A DNA stretch of 64,000 nucleotides from Alphaproteobacteria bacterium (GCA_020632755.1 JACKEY010000021.1:18980-82979); one strand, 5' to 3'; counted from the stretch's first letter, positions 1-8,498 are shown. A program made the numbers and translations. The notes: generated by a model from the sequence alone, not told the origin.

Positions 1-1
1 C

Positions 2-502
2 GCCGTCGCGCGCGAGCGCAAGGACCTCGGCAAGACGGTGATGATCGCGATCCCCGAAGAACAGGGCCTGTTCCTGTTCGAGGCCGACCGCTACGTGCCG
101 ATGGCCGGCGCCTGGCTGGACCGCACCATCGTCGAAGGCCACTCGACCACCCGCACCCGGTCCTACTGCCTGGATCGCCAGCGCAGCAAGCCGACCCGCC
201 TGGCGGCGGGCACCCACGCCCTGTTCGACAACGAGAGCATCGGCTGGCGACCCTTCCGCCTGGACGACGACGGCTGCGCCTACCGGGACTTCAAGGACGA
301 GCAGCACCGGTGGGAGGTCACCTACAAGGACAAGCCGCCCATGCAGGAGCAGACCGTGGCCGAGGGCAAGCGCATCGTCGCCCTCAACCTGGCCCCGGGC
401 GAGTACTTCCTGGCCGACTGGGACCGGGGCTTCTTCACGCCCGACGACGCGATCGACGCCGACGGCAAGCGCTACTCCGGGGTCTGGCTGGTCGTCGAGT
501 AG
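2..502 (+). CDS. Hypothetical protein, 5' partial
   Basis: The reading frame is open to the left edge, so the true start is probably outside the window. A GTG at 38 and an ATG at 41 are internal candidates with no convincing ribosome site. The visible 166 codons encode a soluble, aspartate- and arginine-rich protein with no clear signal peptide or membrane segment in the visible part. I do not recognise the family. The last 31 bases overlap, tail to tail, the 3' end of the permease gene on the other strand (stop at 472). Third-position G/C bias supports this as a real gene. Confidence 0.6.
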   Translation, partial: AVARERKDLGKTVMIAIPEEQGLFLFEADRYVPMAGAWLDRTIVEGHSTTRTRSYCLDRQRSKPTRLAAGTHALFDNESIGWRPFRLDDDGCAYRDFKDEQHRWEVTYKDKPPMQEQTVAEGKRIVALNLAPGEYFLADWDRGFFTPDDAIDADGKRYSGVWLVVE

Positions 503-1386
503 ACCGCCCGGCCGCCCGCGAACACACCGACGGCCACCAGCAGGGGCATCAGCCCGGCGCCGAGGGCCGGCAGGTGGCCGGACGCCGCCGCGCCCGACGC
601 CGCGATGACCGCCGCCTGGACGCACAGTCCGAGCACCAGGGCCGGCCCGAGCCGCGCCCGCCGGCCCGGGCCGGGGCCCACGCTGGCCAGCAGGGCCACC
701 AGCGCGCACAGCCACGGCCGCAGGCGGCGCTGCCATCGCTCGGCCCGCAGCGGCGGCGTCCGGCCCAGCTCGCCGCCGCCCGCGACGGCGGGCAAGGACA
801 GCGCCTGGGCCTGCCGGAGCAGGTCCGGCCCCGGCGCCGACGAGGTCCCGGCGGGCTGCAGGCCTCCATCGCGAGCGAGGATGCGCTGGCCGTCGTGGAG
901 GGCCACCAGCTCGCCCCCGCCGCCAGCGCCGCCCTGGGGTTCGGCCGGCAACCACGCCCAGGCCGCGGGAGGCTGGTCCGACAGCTCCGCCCGCAGCGCC
1001 AGGGCGTCCCGGGCGAGCACCGGCGCGGCCCGGTCCTGCAGCCCGGTCGACAGCCCGCCCAGCAGCAGGCCGACCAGGGCCGGCCCCCGCGCAGCGCGCA
1101 GGGGCGAGATGCCCATCGCCTGCAGCGCCTCGGCCTCGTGACGCTGCACCGCGGCCGCGGCGGCCAGCCCGGCGCCTGCCGCCACCAGCGCCGGCAGCAG
1201 CGGGAACAGCAGCAGCGGCCCCTCCCGCAGCGCCAGCGCCAGGGCCACGGCCAGCCCGTGGCGGGCCCCCTCGACCATGCCGGCCGACACGATCAGCGAC
1301 ACCGCCAGCGCGATGGCCAGCAGGCCAGCGCCCAGCGCCCGGCCGCCCAGGTGCAGGTCCAGGACCAGCGCACGCGGCAGGCTCAT
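472..1386 (-). CDS. LptF/LptG-like (YjgP/YjgQ) permease, second of a pair
   Basis: A 304-aa membrane protein. It has N-terminal hydrophobic segments around residues 18-38 and 52-80, a cytoplasmic coupling-helix motif (EALQAMGISPLR, about 86-97) typical of the YjgP/YjgQ fold, a soluble middle and C-terminal hydrophobic segments. LptF and LptG form the inner-membrane part of the LptB2FG transporter that moves LPS towards the outer membrane. The start ATG overlaps the stop of the upstream permease gene by four bases (ATGA), so the two are translationally coupled. The protein is shorter than usual (family about 350-390 aa), mainly in the periplasmic part. Which of F or G it represents cannot be told here. 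Confidence 0.7.
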   Translation of the reverse strand: MSLPRALVLDLHLGGRALGAGLLAIALAVSLIVSAGMVEGARHGLAVALALALREGPLLLFPLLPALVAAGAGLAAAAAVQRHEAEALQAMGISPLRAARGPALVGLLLGGLSTGLQDRAAPVLARDALALRAELSDQPPAAWAWLPAEPQGGAGGGGELVALHDGQRILARDGGLQPAGTSSAPGPDLLRQAQALSLPAVAGGGELGRTPPLRAERWQRRLRPWLCALVALLASVGPGPGRRARLGPALVLGLCVQAAVIAASGAAASGHLPALGAGLMPLLVAVGVFAGGRAVYSTTSQTPE

Positions 1387-2402
1387 CGGTCCCGCCAGGT
1401 GGCCCAGGCCACGGCGGCGGCGGCGGCCACGGCCACGGTCGGCAGCCAGGCAGCGACCAGGGGGCCCAGCCCTGGCGCGGCCTGGTCGCTCAGCCGCAGC
1501 ACGACCCACCAGCCGGCCACCACCGCCGTGGAGACCGCTCCCGGGCGCCCGCCCCGGGCGCCCAGCGGCACGGCGAGCAAGGCGAGCAGCGGCAGCCCGG
1601 CCGGCAGGCTGCTGCGCTTGTGCAGGGCCAGCGCCTCGGCCGTCGCGTCTCTCCCCGCGGCCTGCATGCGCTCGACGCGCGCACGCAGCGCGGACGCGCT
1701 CAGCTCCTCGATCTCCTGGCGCGGCCCCTCGACGTCGAGCCGCAGGGTGGCGGTGGTGAACTGCAGCCGGGCCGTGACGGCCCCGTCGTCGCCGAGCTGC
1801 AGCGCCTCGCCCTCGACCAGACCGACAGCGCCTCCGCCGGACAGCCGCCCGGTCCGGGCCGTCAGCGCGGTCGGCCCGCTGGCGATGACGACGCCTCCCA
1901 GCGCCTCGCCGTCGACCTCCTCGGCCACCACCAGGGCGTCCCCCACCATCACCGGCTGGGACGGCCGCAGGTGCAGCTCGCCCACCGCCCGGGTCAGGGC
2001 CACCCGCACCTGGCGCCGGCCGGCCGGCTCGGCGACCTGTCCGATGCCGGCCAGCAGGCACGCCGCCAGCAGGCCCAGCCCCAGCACCCCGGGGACCACC
2101 GAGCGGGTCCCCCGCCCGGCCGTGGCCAGGGCCCGCCAGTCTCCCCCGAGCCGCCAGGTCCGCGCCGCGGTCGCCAGCCCGAACAGCAGACCCACGGGCA
2201 GCGCCGTGCCGAGCGCCACCGGCAGCAGCCCGACGACCAGCGCCAACACGCCGCCTGCGCCCGGCGTCGCGGCAGCCAGCGACATCGTTCGCGCCAGCAC
2301 CACCAGCAGGAACAACGCCGTCAGCCCCCCCACCGCCATGGCGACGGGACGTGTCGCCTCGCGCGCGAGCGCGATGCCGGGACGCCAGCTCAGCCCCCCC
2401 AC
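1383..2402 (-). CDS. LptF/LptG-like (YjgP/YjgQ) permease, first of a pair
   Basis: A 339-aa protein with the full family layout. Three hydrophobic segments lie in the first 125 residues, a soluble periplasmic stretch spans about 125-250, and three more hydrophobic segments lie at the C-terminus. The segment LHKRSSLPAG followed by LLALLAVPLG (from about residue 260) matches the conserved motif that opens the fourth membrane helix in LptF and LptG. Role by family: half of the permease of the LptB2FGC lipopolysaccharide exporter. It heads a two-gene unit with the overlapping downstream permease. The start is uncertain because no strong ribosome site precedes 2402. The divergent carD gene starts 210 bases away. 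Confidence 0.75.
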   Translation of the reverse strand: MGGLSWRPGIALAREATRPVAMAVGGLTALFLLVVLARTMSLAAATPGAGGVLALVVGLLPVALGTALPVGLLFGLATAARTWRLGGDWRALATAGRGTRSVVPGVLGLGLLAACLLAGIGQVAEPAGRRQVRVALTRAVGELHLRPSQPVMVGDALVVAEEVDGEALGGVVIASGPTALTARTGRLSGGGAVGLVEGEALQLGDDGAVTARLQFTTATLRLDVEGPRQEIEELSASALRARVERMQAAGRDATAEALALHKRSSLPAGLPLLALLAVPLGARGGRPGAVSTAVVAGWWVVLRLSDQAAPGLGPLVAAWLPTVAVAAAAAVAWATWRDR

Positions 2403-2468
2403 GGCATCCCCGACCCGCCGACAACCGCGGTGGCCCCGACAGCCTGGCTCGGCAGGTGTCCGCTTTCC

Positions 2469-2496
2469 TTGACAAAACGCCGCTGGTGCCTAAGAT
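2469..2496 (+). promoter_or_regulatory. Sigma-70-type promoter of carD
   Basis: TTGACA at 2469-2474, a 16-base spacer and TAAGAT at 2491-2496 form a near-consensus housekeeping promoter. It stands out in a GC-rich intergenic region and lies about 117 bases upstream of the carD ATG, leaving a long 5' leader. Confidence 0.75.
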
Positions 2497-2612
2497 GCGC
2501 CACCCGCGGACCCCCCAGAAGCAGCTGGGAGGGCCGCGACCACGTCGGCGCGCCGCCCGGAACCCCGAAGGGCAGCGCGGTCGGTGCGACTGGACCGAGC
2601 GAGGACAGGATC

Positions 2613-3188
2613 ATGGAGTTCAAGGTTGGCGACAAGGTGGTGTACCCGGCACACGGTGTCGGTGTCATCAAGGCCGTCGAGACCATCGACTTCGAAGGTG
2701 ATCGCTACACATTCTACGTCCTGACCATCCTGGACAACGGCAGCACCTTCCGCGTGCCCGTCCAGAACGTCAGCGCCATCGGGGTCCGACGCGTGATCTC
2801 GATGATGCAGGTCGAGAAGGTCTACGAGGTGCTGCGCGACCGCGACGTGCCCACGGACAACCAGACCTGGAACCGCCGCTACCGCGAGTACACCAACAAG
2901 CTGCAGACCGGCGACCCCATCGAAGTCGCCAAGGTCCTGCGCGACCTCGCCCTGCTGCGCCAGGACAAGAACCTGAGCTTCGGCGAGCGGAAGATGTACG
3001 ACAAGGCCAGCCGGCTGCTCATCCAGGAGATCGCCTTCGCCAAGGACACCGACGAGCAGTCGGTCGAGAAGGAGATCGACGACCTGTTCACGGCGCCCGA
3101 GCCCGAAGCCGACGACAAGAAGAAGAAGCCGGTCTCGAAGAAGAAGAAGGCCGCGCCGATGGACGACGACGACGACGACGACGATTGA
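2613..3188 (+). CDS. carD: CarD/CdnL-family RNA polymerase-binding transcription regulator
   Basis: A 191-aa protein. Residues 1-60 form the Tudor-like RNA polymerase beta-subunit interaction domain (GDKVVYPAHGVG). Residues 70-160 hold the helical DNA-binding domain with family motifs WNRRYREY (86-93) and LSFGERKM (121-128), matching Myxococcus CdnL. The family stabilises open complexes at rRNA and housekeeping promoters. The odd part is the C-terminal tail. Residues 169-179 have two KKKK blocks, followed by eight consecutive aspartates (184-191), a basic-then-acidic tail that plain CdnL (about 164 aa) lacks. The ATG at 2613 aligns with the CdnL N-terminus. The GluRS-like gene begins just downstream on the same strand. 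Confidence 0.93.
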   Translation: MEFKVGDKVVYPAHGVGVIKAVETIDFEGDRYTFYVLTILDNGSTFRVPVQNVSAIGVRRVISMMQVEKVYEVLRDRDVPTDNQTWNRRYREYTNKLQTGDPIEVAKVLRDLALLRQDKNLSFGERKMYDKASRLLIQEIAFAKDTDEQSVEKEIDDLFTAPEPEADDKKKKPVSKKKKAAPMDDDDDDDD

Positions 3189-3223
3189 GCCTTGCTCCGA
3201 ACTCCCGCTGCACAGGACCCACC

Positions 3224-4579
3224 TTGAGCTCCCCGCGAATCCGGCTGCACTTCCCCGCTGGTCGTCCCCTCGACCTGGCCGACGTGCGCCTCGCACTCTT
3301 CGGCACCCTCTGGGCCCATCACGACGACGGCACCGTCGTCGCCTCCATCGAGAACCGCTCCGCCCTCGACGACCTGGAGTGGCTGGGCATCGAGCCCGAC
3401 GAGATGGCCGCCCCCGCCGGCGATGCGCGCGCCGCTGAAGTCGCCGCCGAGCTGATCGAAGAAGCCAAGGCCTACCAGTGCTACTGCACCCAGGCCGAGT
3501 TCCGCGAGATGCCCGTCAACCCGTCGGGCTTCCCCGAGACCGTGGCCTACGACCTGCGCTGCCGGCGCCTGACGCCCAGCGACCGCGCGTCCCTCGAGAA
3601 GATGGGCCGCAGCCCCCGGGTGCGCCTGATCCTGCCCGAAGAGCTGCCGACCCCCGACGTCGACGCGCCCGCCGTCACCAGCGACTTCCCCATCGTCGGC
3701 CCCGACGGGCACGCCCTCGACCTGTTCAGCGCGGTCTTGTCCCCCCGCGACGCCGGCGCGACCGCGCTGCTCGTCGACGGCGGCCGTGCCCACGAGCTGG
3801 CCCACTGGCTGGTCGTGGCCCAGGCGCTGGACTGGGAGATCCCCCAGCTGGTCGTGCTGCCCGCGTGGATCGGCCCCGACGGCAAGGTCATGGGCAAGGA
3901 CAGCTCGTCGCTGACCGTGGCCAGCCTGCGCGCCCAGGGCTTCCACCCCAAGGCCATCGTCGCCATCGCGGCGCGGGCCGGCTGGAACCCCGGCGACCTG
4001 ACCGACATCGACGACATGGCCAAGGCCTTCGACGTGGCCGACCTGACGACGGAGTCGCCGGTCCTGGACATGGACGCCTTCCGCACGCTCAACGGCGAGA
4101 TCCTGCGCGGGCTGGACGAGTCCGACCTGGTCCAGGCCGTCGGCGAGCACCTCGAGCGCCGCGGCTACCCCTTCATGGACCGCGACCCCGAGTGGCAGCA
4201 GCGCTTCGTGCGCGCCGCCCGCAAGGAGATGACCACCCTCGCGGATGCCGAAGGCTGGGCCGCCCTGCTGCTCACCGCCACCGCGGACTACGACCGCGAG
4301 GTCGCCCGCGTGCTGCGCGAGCCCTCGACCCAGGAACTGGTCGAGGCCTTCGCCAAGGCGATGGCCGGCATCGAAGGCGACGGCACCGACGCCAACGCCT
4401 GGCGCGGCGTGCTCTCCGAGCTGCGCACCAACAGCAGCACCCCCGGGCGGGCCATGGCCATCCTGCGGCTCATCATGACCGGCCAGCGCGAAGGCCCGGG
4501 TGTGGCGACCATCCTGTCGCTGCTCGGCATCGACGGCTGTCAGGCGCGCATCGAGAAGGCGCGCCGCTACACCGGCTAG
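3224..4579 (+). CDS. GluRS-like class I aminoacyl-tRNA synthetase paralogue with degenerate active site
   Basis: A 451-aa protein collinear with glutamyl-tRNA synthetase: Rossmann core, a retained AYxCYC segment, a YDLRCR segment, and a C-terminal helical region like the GluRS anticodon-binding part. The catalytic signatures are lost. The HIGH-type motif reads DLAD (about 17-20), RIEDTD reads SIENRS (41-46), and the KLSKR loop reads VMGKD (222-226). By family knowledge these residues bind ATP and glutamate, so normal aminoacylation looks unlikely (inference). I chose TTG at 3224, preceded by AGGA six bases upstream. A frame-matched TTG at 3185, overlapping the carD stop, is the alternative. 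Likely cotranscribed with carD and perhaps cysS, 119 bases downstream. Confidence 0.8.
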   Translation: MSSPRIRLHFPAGRPLDLADVRLALFGTLWAHHDDGTVVASIENRSALDDLEWLGIEPDEMAAPAGDARAAEVAAELIEEAKAYQCYCTQAEFREMPVNPSGFPETVAYDLRCRRLTPSDRASLEKMGRSPRVRLILPEELPTPDVDAPAVTSDFPIVGPDGHALDLFSAVLSPRDAGATALLVDGGRAHELAHWLVVAQALDWEIPQLVVLPAWIGPDGKVMGKDSSSLTVASLRAQGFHPKAIVAIAARAGWNPGDLTDIDDMAKAFDVADLTTESPVLDMDAFRTLNGEILRGLDESDLVQAVGEHLERRGYPFMDRDPEWQQRFVRAARKEMTTLADAEGWAALLLTATADYDREVARVLREPSTQELVEAFAKAMAGIEGDGTDANAWRGVLSELRTNSSTPGRAMAILRLIMTGQREGPGVATILSLLGIDGCQARIEKARRYTG

Positions 4580-4698
4580 GGAGCCCCCCTCCCCAGCTCG
4601 AAGAGGCGGCCCCCGGGCCGCCTCGCTTCGTCTCACCCCCTCTCCCAAAGCGGGATACCCCGCCCGCCTCCCCTCCCTCCCCCGCGACCGGCAGACCC

Positions 4699-6219
4699 AT
4701 GTCCGACATCCGCCTGTACAACACGCTGTCCCGCAGCCTCGAGCCCTTCGAGCCCACGGAGCCCGGCCGGGTCCGCATGTACGTCTGCGGCATGACCGTC
4801 TACGACTACTGCCACATCGGGCACGCCCGCGCGATGATGAGCTTCGACGTGGTCTACCGCTGGCTGCTCGAGAAGGGCTGGGACGTGACCTACGTCCGCA
4901 ACCACACCGACGTGGACGACAAGATCATCGCCCGGGCCACCGAGCTCGGCGAAGACCCGCTGGCCCTGTCGCAGCGGTTCATCGAGTACCTGGACACCGA
5001 CCTGGCCCGGCTCGGGCTGCGCCAGCCCGACGTGGAACCGCGCGTCAGCACGCACATCCCGCAGATCATCGCCATGGTGCAGGCCCTGGTCGATCGCGGC
5101 CACGCCTACGCCACCGGCGACGTGGCCGACGGCCAGGACGTCTGGTTCGCGGTCGAGAGCTACGCCGACTACGGCGCCCTGTCGGGCAAGAAGCTCGGCG
5201 ACCTGCGCGCCGGCGAGCGCGTGGCCGTCGACGACCGCAAGCGCCACCCCGGCGACTTCGCCCTGTGGAAGGGCGCCAAGCCCGGCGAAGTCAGCTGGGA
5301 CAGCCCCTGGGGCAAGGGGCGTCCAGGCTGGCACATCGAGTGCTCGGTCATGTCCACCGAGCACCTGGGCCACAGCTTCGACATCCACGGCGGCGGCATC
5401 GATCTCATCTTCCCGCACCACGAGAACGAGATCGCCCAGTCCGAGTGCGCCAGCGACCACCATCCCTTCGCCCGGTACTGGATGCACAACGGCCACCTGA
5501 CCCTGGTCGACGACGACGGCTCGCCCATCAAGATGAGCAAGTCCCTCGGCAACGCCATCCGGATCCGCGATCTGCTGGACGAGGTCCCCGCCGACGCCCT
5601 GCGCATCGTCTACCTCGAGAGCCACTACCGCAGCCCGCTGCCCTTCTCCCGCGCGCGCCTGATGGACGCGGTCGGCTCGGCCGAGCGCATCTACCTGGCC
5701 CGCGAGGTGCTCGAGACCATCGCCGCCCACGAGCCCGCCGGCCCCGCCCACCAGGTCGCCGCCGACCTGGGTGGCGATGCCCAGGAGCTCTACGATCGCG
5801 TCCAGGCCTTCCCCGCCGCCTTCGCCGCGGCGATGAACGAGGACTTCAACACGTCCAACGCCCTGTCCGAGCTGTTCGAGCTGACCCGCGCGGTGAACCG
5901 GTTCGGCAACCACAAGAAGTGGTGGAAGCGCAGCAGCGCCCTGGCCCGCGACGCCCTGCGCTGCTTCGACCTGTCGGGCCGCGTGCTCGGCATCGGCGGC
6001 CAGGACAGCGAGCAGTTCTTCAACACGCTCACCGACACCCTGCTCAAGAAGGGCGGGCTGACCCGGGACGTGGTCGAAGAGCTCATCGACGCGCGGGAAG
6101 CCGCCCGCGGGGCCAAGGACTGGGGCCGCGCCGACGAGCTGCGGGACGAGCTCGACAACCTGGGCGTCGTCGTCATGGACGGGGCCGAGGGCACGCGCTG
6201 GCGCATGCGCAGCGCCTGA
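4699..6219 (+). CDS. cysS: Cysteinyl-tRNA synthetase
   Basis: A 506-aa class I synthetase that charges tRNA-Cys in the cytoplasm. The N-terminus shows YVCGMTVYD with the zinc-ligand Cys30, the HIGH motif at 39-42, the GRPGWHIECS segment, a PHHENE zinc/substrate segment and a perfect KMSKS at 278-282. The C-terminal helical region carries the DALR motif (PADALRIVY) of the family. ATG at 4699 gives the standard N-terminus. All catalytic motifs are intact, in contrast to the neighbouring GluRS-like protein. A strong hairpin follows the stop codon. Confidence 0.97.
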   Translation: MSDIRLYNTLSRSLEPFEPTEPGRVRMYVCGMTVYDYCHIGHARAMMSFDVVYRWLLEKGWDVTYVRNHTDVDDKIIARATELGEDPLALSQRFIEYLDTDLARLGLRQPDVEPRVSTHIPQIIAMVQALVDRGHAYATGDVADGQDVWFAVESYADYGALSGKKLGDLRAGERVAVDDRKRHPGDFALWKGAKPGEVSWDSPWGKGRPGWHIECSVMSTEHLGHSFDIHGGGIDLIFPHHENEIAQSECASDHHPFARYWMHNGHLTLVDDDGSPIKMSKSLGNAIRIRDLLDEVPADALRIVYLESHYRSPLPFSRARLMDAVGSAERIYLAREVLETIAAHEPAGPAHQVAADLGGDAQELYDRVQAFPAAFAAAMNEDFNTSNALSELFELTRAVNRFGNHKKWWKRSSALARDALRCFDLSGRVLGIGGQDSEQFFNTLTDTLLKKGGLTRDVVEELIDAREAARGAKDWGRADELRDELDNLGVVVMDGAEGTRWRMRSA

Positions 6220-6228
6220 GACGACGAA

Positions 6229-6258
6229 CCCCGCGCTCCGGTCACCCGGAGAGCGGGG
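6229..6258. terminator. Bidirectional hairpin between cysS and the convergent lipoprotein gene
   Basis: A 13-position stem with one mismatch (CCCCGC / GCGGGG outer arm, then CTCCGG / CCGGAG) closes on a four-base loop. It lies 10 bases after the cysS stop, between convergent genes. There is no clear U-tract. Confidence 0.65.
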
Positions 6259-6289
6259 TCCTGTCCAGCGGGCGCGGGCGCCCGGCCGC

Positions 6290-7348
6290 TCAGCGGATCA
6301 CGAGCGCCGCGCAGCTGACCTCTTCGCCGTTCTTGGTGGCGTCCTGGCAGGTCCACTTGCGGTGGATGAAGGTCGTGCCGGCCAGGGGGGTGCCGTCCTT
6401 GTTCGGCTCGGTCCACTTGTGGGACCAGTGCCAGCGGTACTCCTTGCCGCCCTTGGCGTCGACGATCTCGGGCTTGAGGCCCTTCTGCGGGTTCGTGCCG
6501 TCGAACCACAGATCGTAGGTCACGTCGCAGGTCTCGGCGGCCTGGCGGCCGTCGTCGCCCAGGTACCAGAAGTGCACCTCGTCGCCCATGCCGGCCTCGC
6601 GGATGACCGCGACGTTGGTCAGGTCTTCGGGGTACTCGGTGAGCTGGGTGATCGCGACGTCACCGCTGTCGGTGCAGTGCTCCCACAACAGCTCGCCGCC
6701 TTCGTGCTTCACGAAGGGGTTGGTGCCGGTGGGGTTGCTGTCCTCGAGCCGCTTGCCGTTGTAGATCGTGACGTAGTTGTCGGTGATCCGCAGGCGGCAG
6801 TTCCGGGTGTCGATGTCGACGTAGAGGATGCCCTGGAGCTTGTTGCCCAGGTTGTTGTTGTTCAGCTTGAAGCTGTCCCAGCCTTCGCCGCCCTTGTACT
6901 TCTCGACGTTGGCGACGGCTTCTTCGATGCCCTTCTTGATCTCGTCGTCGCTGGCGTTGGGGGCGAGCTCCTTGAGCTTCGCGTCCGTGCACTCGGCGTC
7001 GGCCACCAGGAGCGCCTGGCACATGTCCTTGACCTTGGGCTCTTCGACGCAGACCAGGCCTTCGCCCTTGGTCTCGCAGTCGTAGGTGTACATGTCGGAC
7101 AGCGACCCGACGTTGTACTTGACCTGCAGGCCATCGTCGCCCTTGACGAACTTCATCCGGGTCTTGTGATCGGGGATCTCCGTCTTGTCCGGCATCGCCT
7201 TGAGGATGACCCACTCGGTGTCGACCAGGCTGTCCTTGGAGAGGGCGCACTCGGCCGTGGCCTGCTTGCCGACGGTGATGCCGCTGCCCTGCTCTTCGCA
7301 GGCGAGGAGGAGGACCGGGAGGGCGAGGAGGAGGGGCTGCGACCGCAT
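6290..7348 (-). CDS. Predicted lipoprotein, hypothetical
   Basis: A 352-aa exported protein. The N-terminus is a short signal with lipobox LLAC (lipidated Cys17). The mature part has about a dozen cysteines, suggesting disulfides, and is rich in Asp, Lys and Trp near the C-terminus. I do not recognise a domain. The ATG at 7348 has a GGAG six bases upstream. It is transcribed divergently from rdgB and ends against the cysS terminator. It is probably a periplasmic or surface lipoprotein. Confidence 0.8.
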   Translation of the reverse strand: MRSQPLLLALPVLLLACEEQGSGITVGKQATAECALSKDSLVDTEWVILKAMPDKTEIPDHKTRMKFVKGDDGLQVKYNVGSLSDMYTYDCETKGEGLVCVEEPKVKDMCQALLVADAECTDAKLKELAPNASDDEIKKGIEEAVANVEKYKGGEGWDSFKLNNNNLGNKLQGILYVDIDTRNCRLRITDNYVTIYNGKRLEDSNPTGTNPFVKHEGGELLWEHCTDSGDVAITQLTEYPEDLTNVAVIREAGMGDEVHFWYLGDDGRQAAETCDVTYDLWFDGTNPQKGLKPEIVDAKGGKEYRWHWSHKWTEPNKDGTPLAGTTFIHRKWTCQDATKNGEEVSCAALVIR

Positions 7349-7461
7349 GAGCTGCTCCAGGGCGGGAGACGTCGGGGAAGGAGGCGACGCCGGGGAGGAG
7401 GGCCGACGCCAGGCGCCGGCAGGAAGACAGCGGCCACGCTATCACAGCGGTCGAGGACGCC

Positions 7462-8058
7462 ATGAAGCTCATCATCGCCACGAACAACCAGCACAAGCTC
7501 GACGAGATCCGCGAGATCCTGGCCACCGCCGGCCTCCGCGGGGTCGAGGTGCTCGACCTGTCGGCCTGGCCGGCGCTCTCGGACCTGGCCGAAGACCACG
7601 ACAGCTTCGTGGACAACGCCCTGCAGAAGGCCCGGGCCGTGCACGCCGCCACCGGCCTGCCCGCGGTCGCGGACGACAGCGGGCTCGAGTGCGATGGCCT
7701 GGACGGCGCTCCGGGCGTGCGCAGCAAGCGCTTCACCCCCGAAGCCACCGCCGACGCCAACAACGCGCACCTGCTCGAGCGGCTGGCGGACGGGGCCGAC
7801 CGCACCGCCCGCTTCCGCTGCGTGCTCGCCCTGGTGACCGACGCCGGCGAGCGCACCGTCGACGGCCGCTGCGAGGGCCGCATCGCCCACGCCCCGCGCG
7901 GAGACGGCGGCTTCGGCTACGACCCGCTCTTCCTGCCCGACGACCACCCCGGCCGCAGCATGGCCGAGCTGAGCACCGCCGAGAAGAACGCCATCAGCCA
8001 CCGCGGCCGCGCCTTCTCGCAGCTGCCCGCGCTCATCGCGGCGCTCGGGCTGGCCTGA
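7462..8058 (+). CDS. rdgB: XTP/dITP diphosphatase (HAM1/RdgB family)
   Basis: A 198-aa enzyme that removes non-canonical purine nucleotides (ITP, dITP, XTP) by hydrolysis to the monophosphate and pyrophosphate. Family signatures are all present: ATNNQHK at 6-12, DDSGLECDGLDGAPGV from 71, and GFGYDPLF plus a SHRGRA segment near the C-terminus. Length is typical (about 195-205 aa). It is divergent from the lipoprotein gene, with 113 bases between them. Confidence 0.95.
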   Translation: MKLIIATNNQHKLDEIREILATAGLRGVEVLDLSAWPALSDLAEDHDSFVDNALQKARAVHAATGLPAVADDSGLECDGLDGAPGVRSKRFTPEATADANNAHLLERLADGADRTARFRCVLALVTDAGERTVDGRCEGRIAHAPRGDGGFGYDPLFLPDDHPGRSMAELSTAEKNAISHRGRAFSQLPALIAALGLA

Positions 8059-8076
8059 CGGTGCGGCCCGCCGACG

Positions 8077-8142
8077 GCGCTGCGCTCAGCGGCGCCCGAC
8101 GCTTCGCTCAGTGGCGCCCGGCGCTGCGCTCAGTGGCGCCCG
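8077..8142. repeat. Three 22-bp imperfect tandem repeats
   Basis: Copies at 8077-8098, 8099-8120 and 8121-8142 share a core reading GCTCAGYGGCGCCCG. The third copy runs into the 3' end of the small membrane-protein gene, whose stop is at 8130-8132. It lies between convergent genes. Confidence 0.75.
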
Positions 8143-8378
8143 TAGCGGTCGTCGTGGCTGCTGAGGCGCTTCCAGAAGCTCCACAGCAGCAGCAGGCCGC
8201 CGACGATCAGGAAGGCGATGCCGGACACACGGCCCTGCAGCTCGGGATCACCGACCGCGGGCGTGTACAGGTAGTCGATGCCCGGGATGAGCAGCACACG
8301 GTCGTTGTAGGTGGCGTTGTGCCACAGGATGAACGCCCCTGCGGACAGGAACAGGAACGGAGCTGCGAAGCGTCCCAT
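8130..8378 (-). CDS. Small two-helix membrane protein
   Basis: An 82-aa protein with hydrophobic segments at about residues 5-19 and 50-68, and a charged, histidine-containing C-terminus (RYGRH). Not recognised. GAGG lies six bases before the ATG. The last few codons are contributed by the 22-bp tandem repeat. Confidence 0.6.
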   Translation of the reverse strand: MGRFAAPFLFLSAGAFILWHNATYNDRVLLIPGIDYLYTPAVGDPELQGRVSGIAFLIVGGLLLLWSFWKRLSSHDDRYGRH

Positions 8379-8492
8379 GATGACCCTCGGACCTCGGTCG
8401 TCCCGATCATCCTACCCGACGGAGCCCGCCGGGGTCCATCGCCGGCCGGCCCCCGCGCGCCCTGCGCCTTCCCCGCAACCTCTCCCGACGCG

Positions 8493-8498
8493 TAGCAT
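8493..8498 (+). promoter_or_regulatory. TAGCAT -10-like element
   Basis: TAGCAT lies 37 bases upstream of the P460-like lipoprotein start. It resembles the TAnnnT elements seen before several other genes in this window. No good -35 partner is visible. Confidence 0.35.

Noticed and set aside
38..43. GTG/ATG at 38-43 as true start of the first gene
   Set aside because: The frame is open to the window edge and there is no ribosome site, so a start outside the window is more likely.
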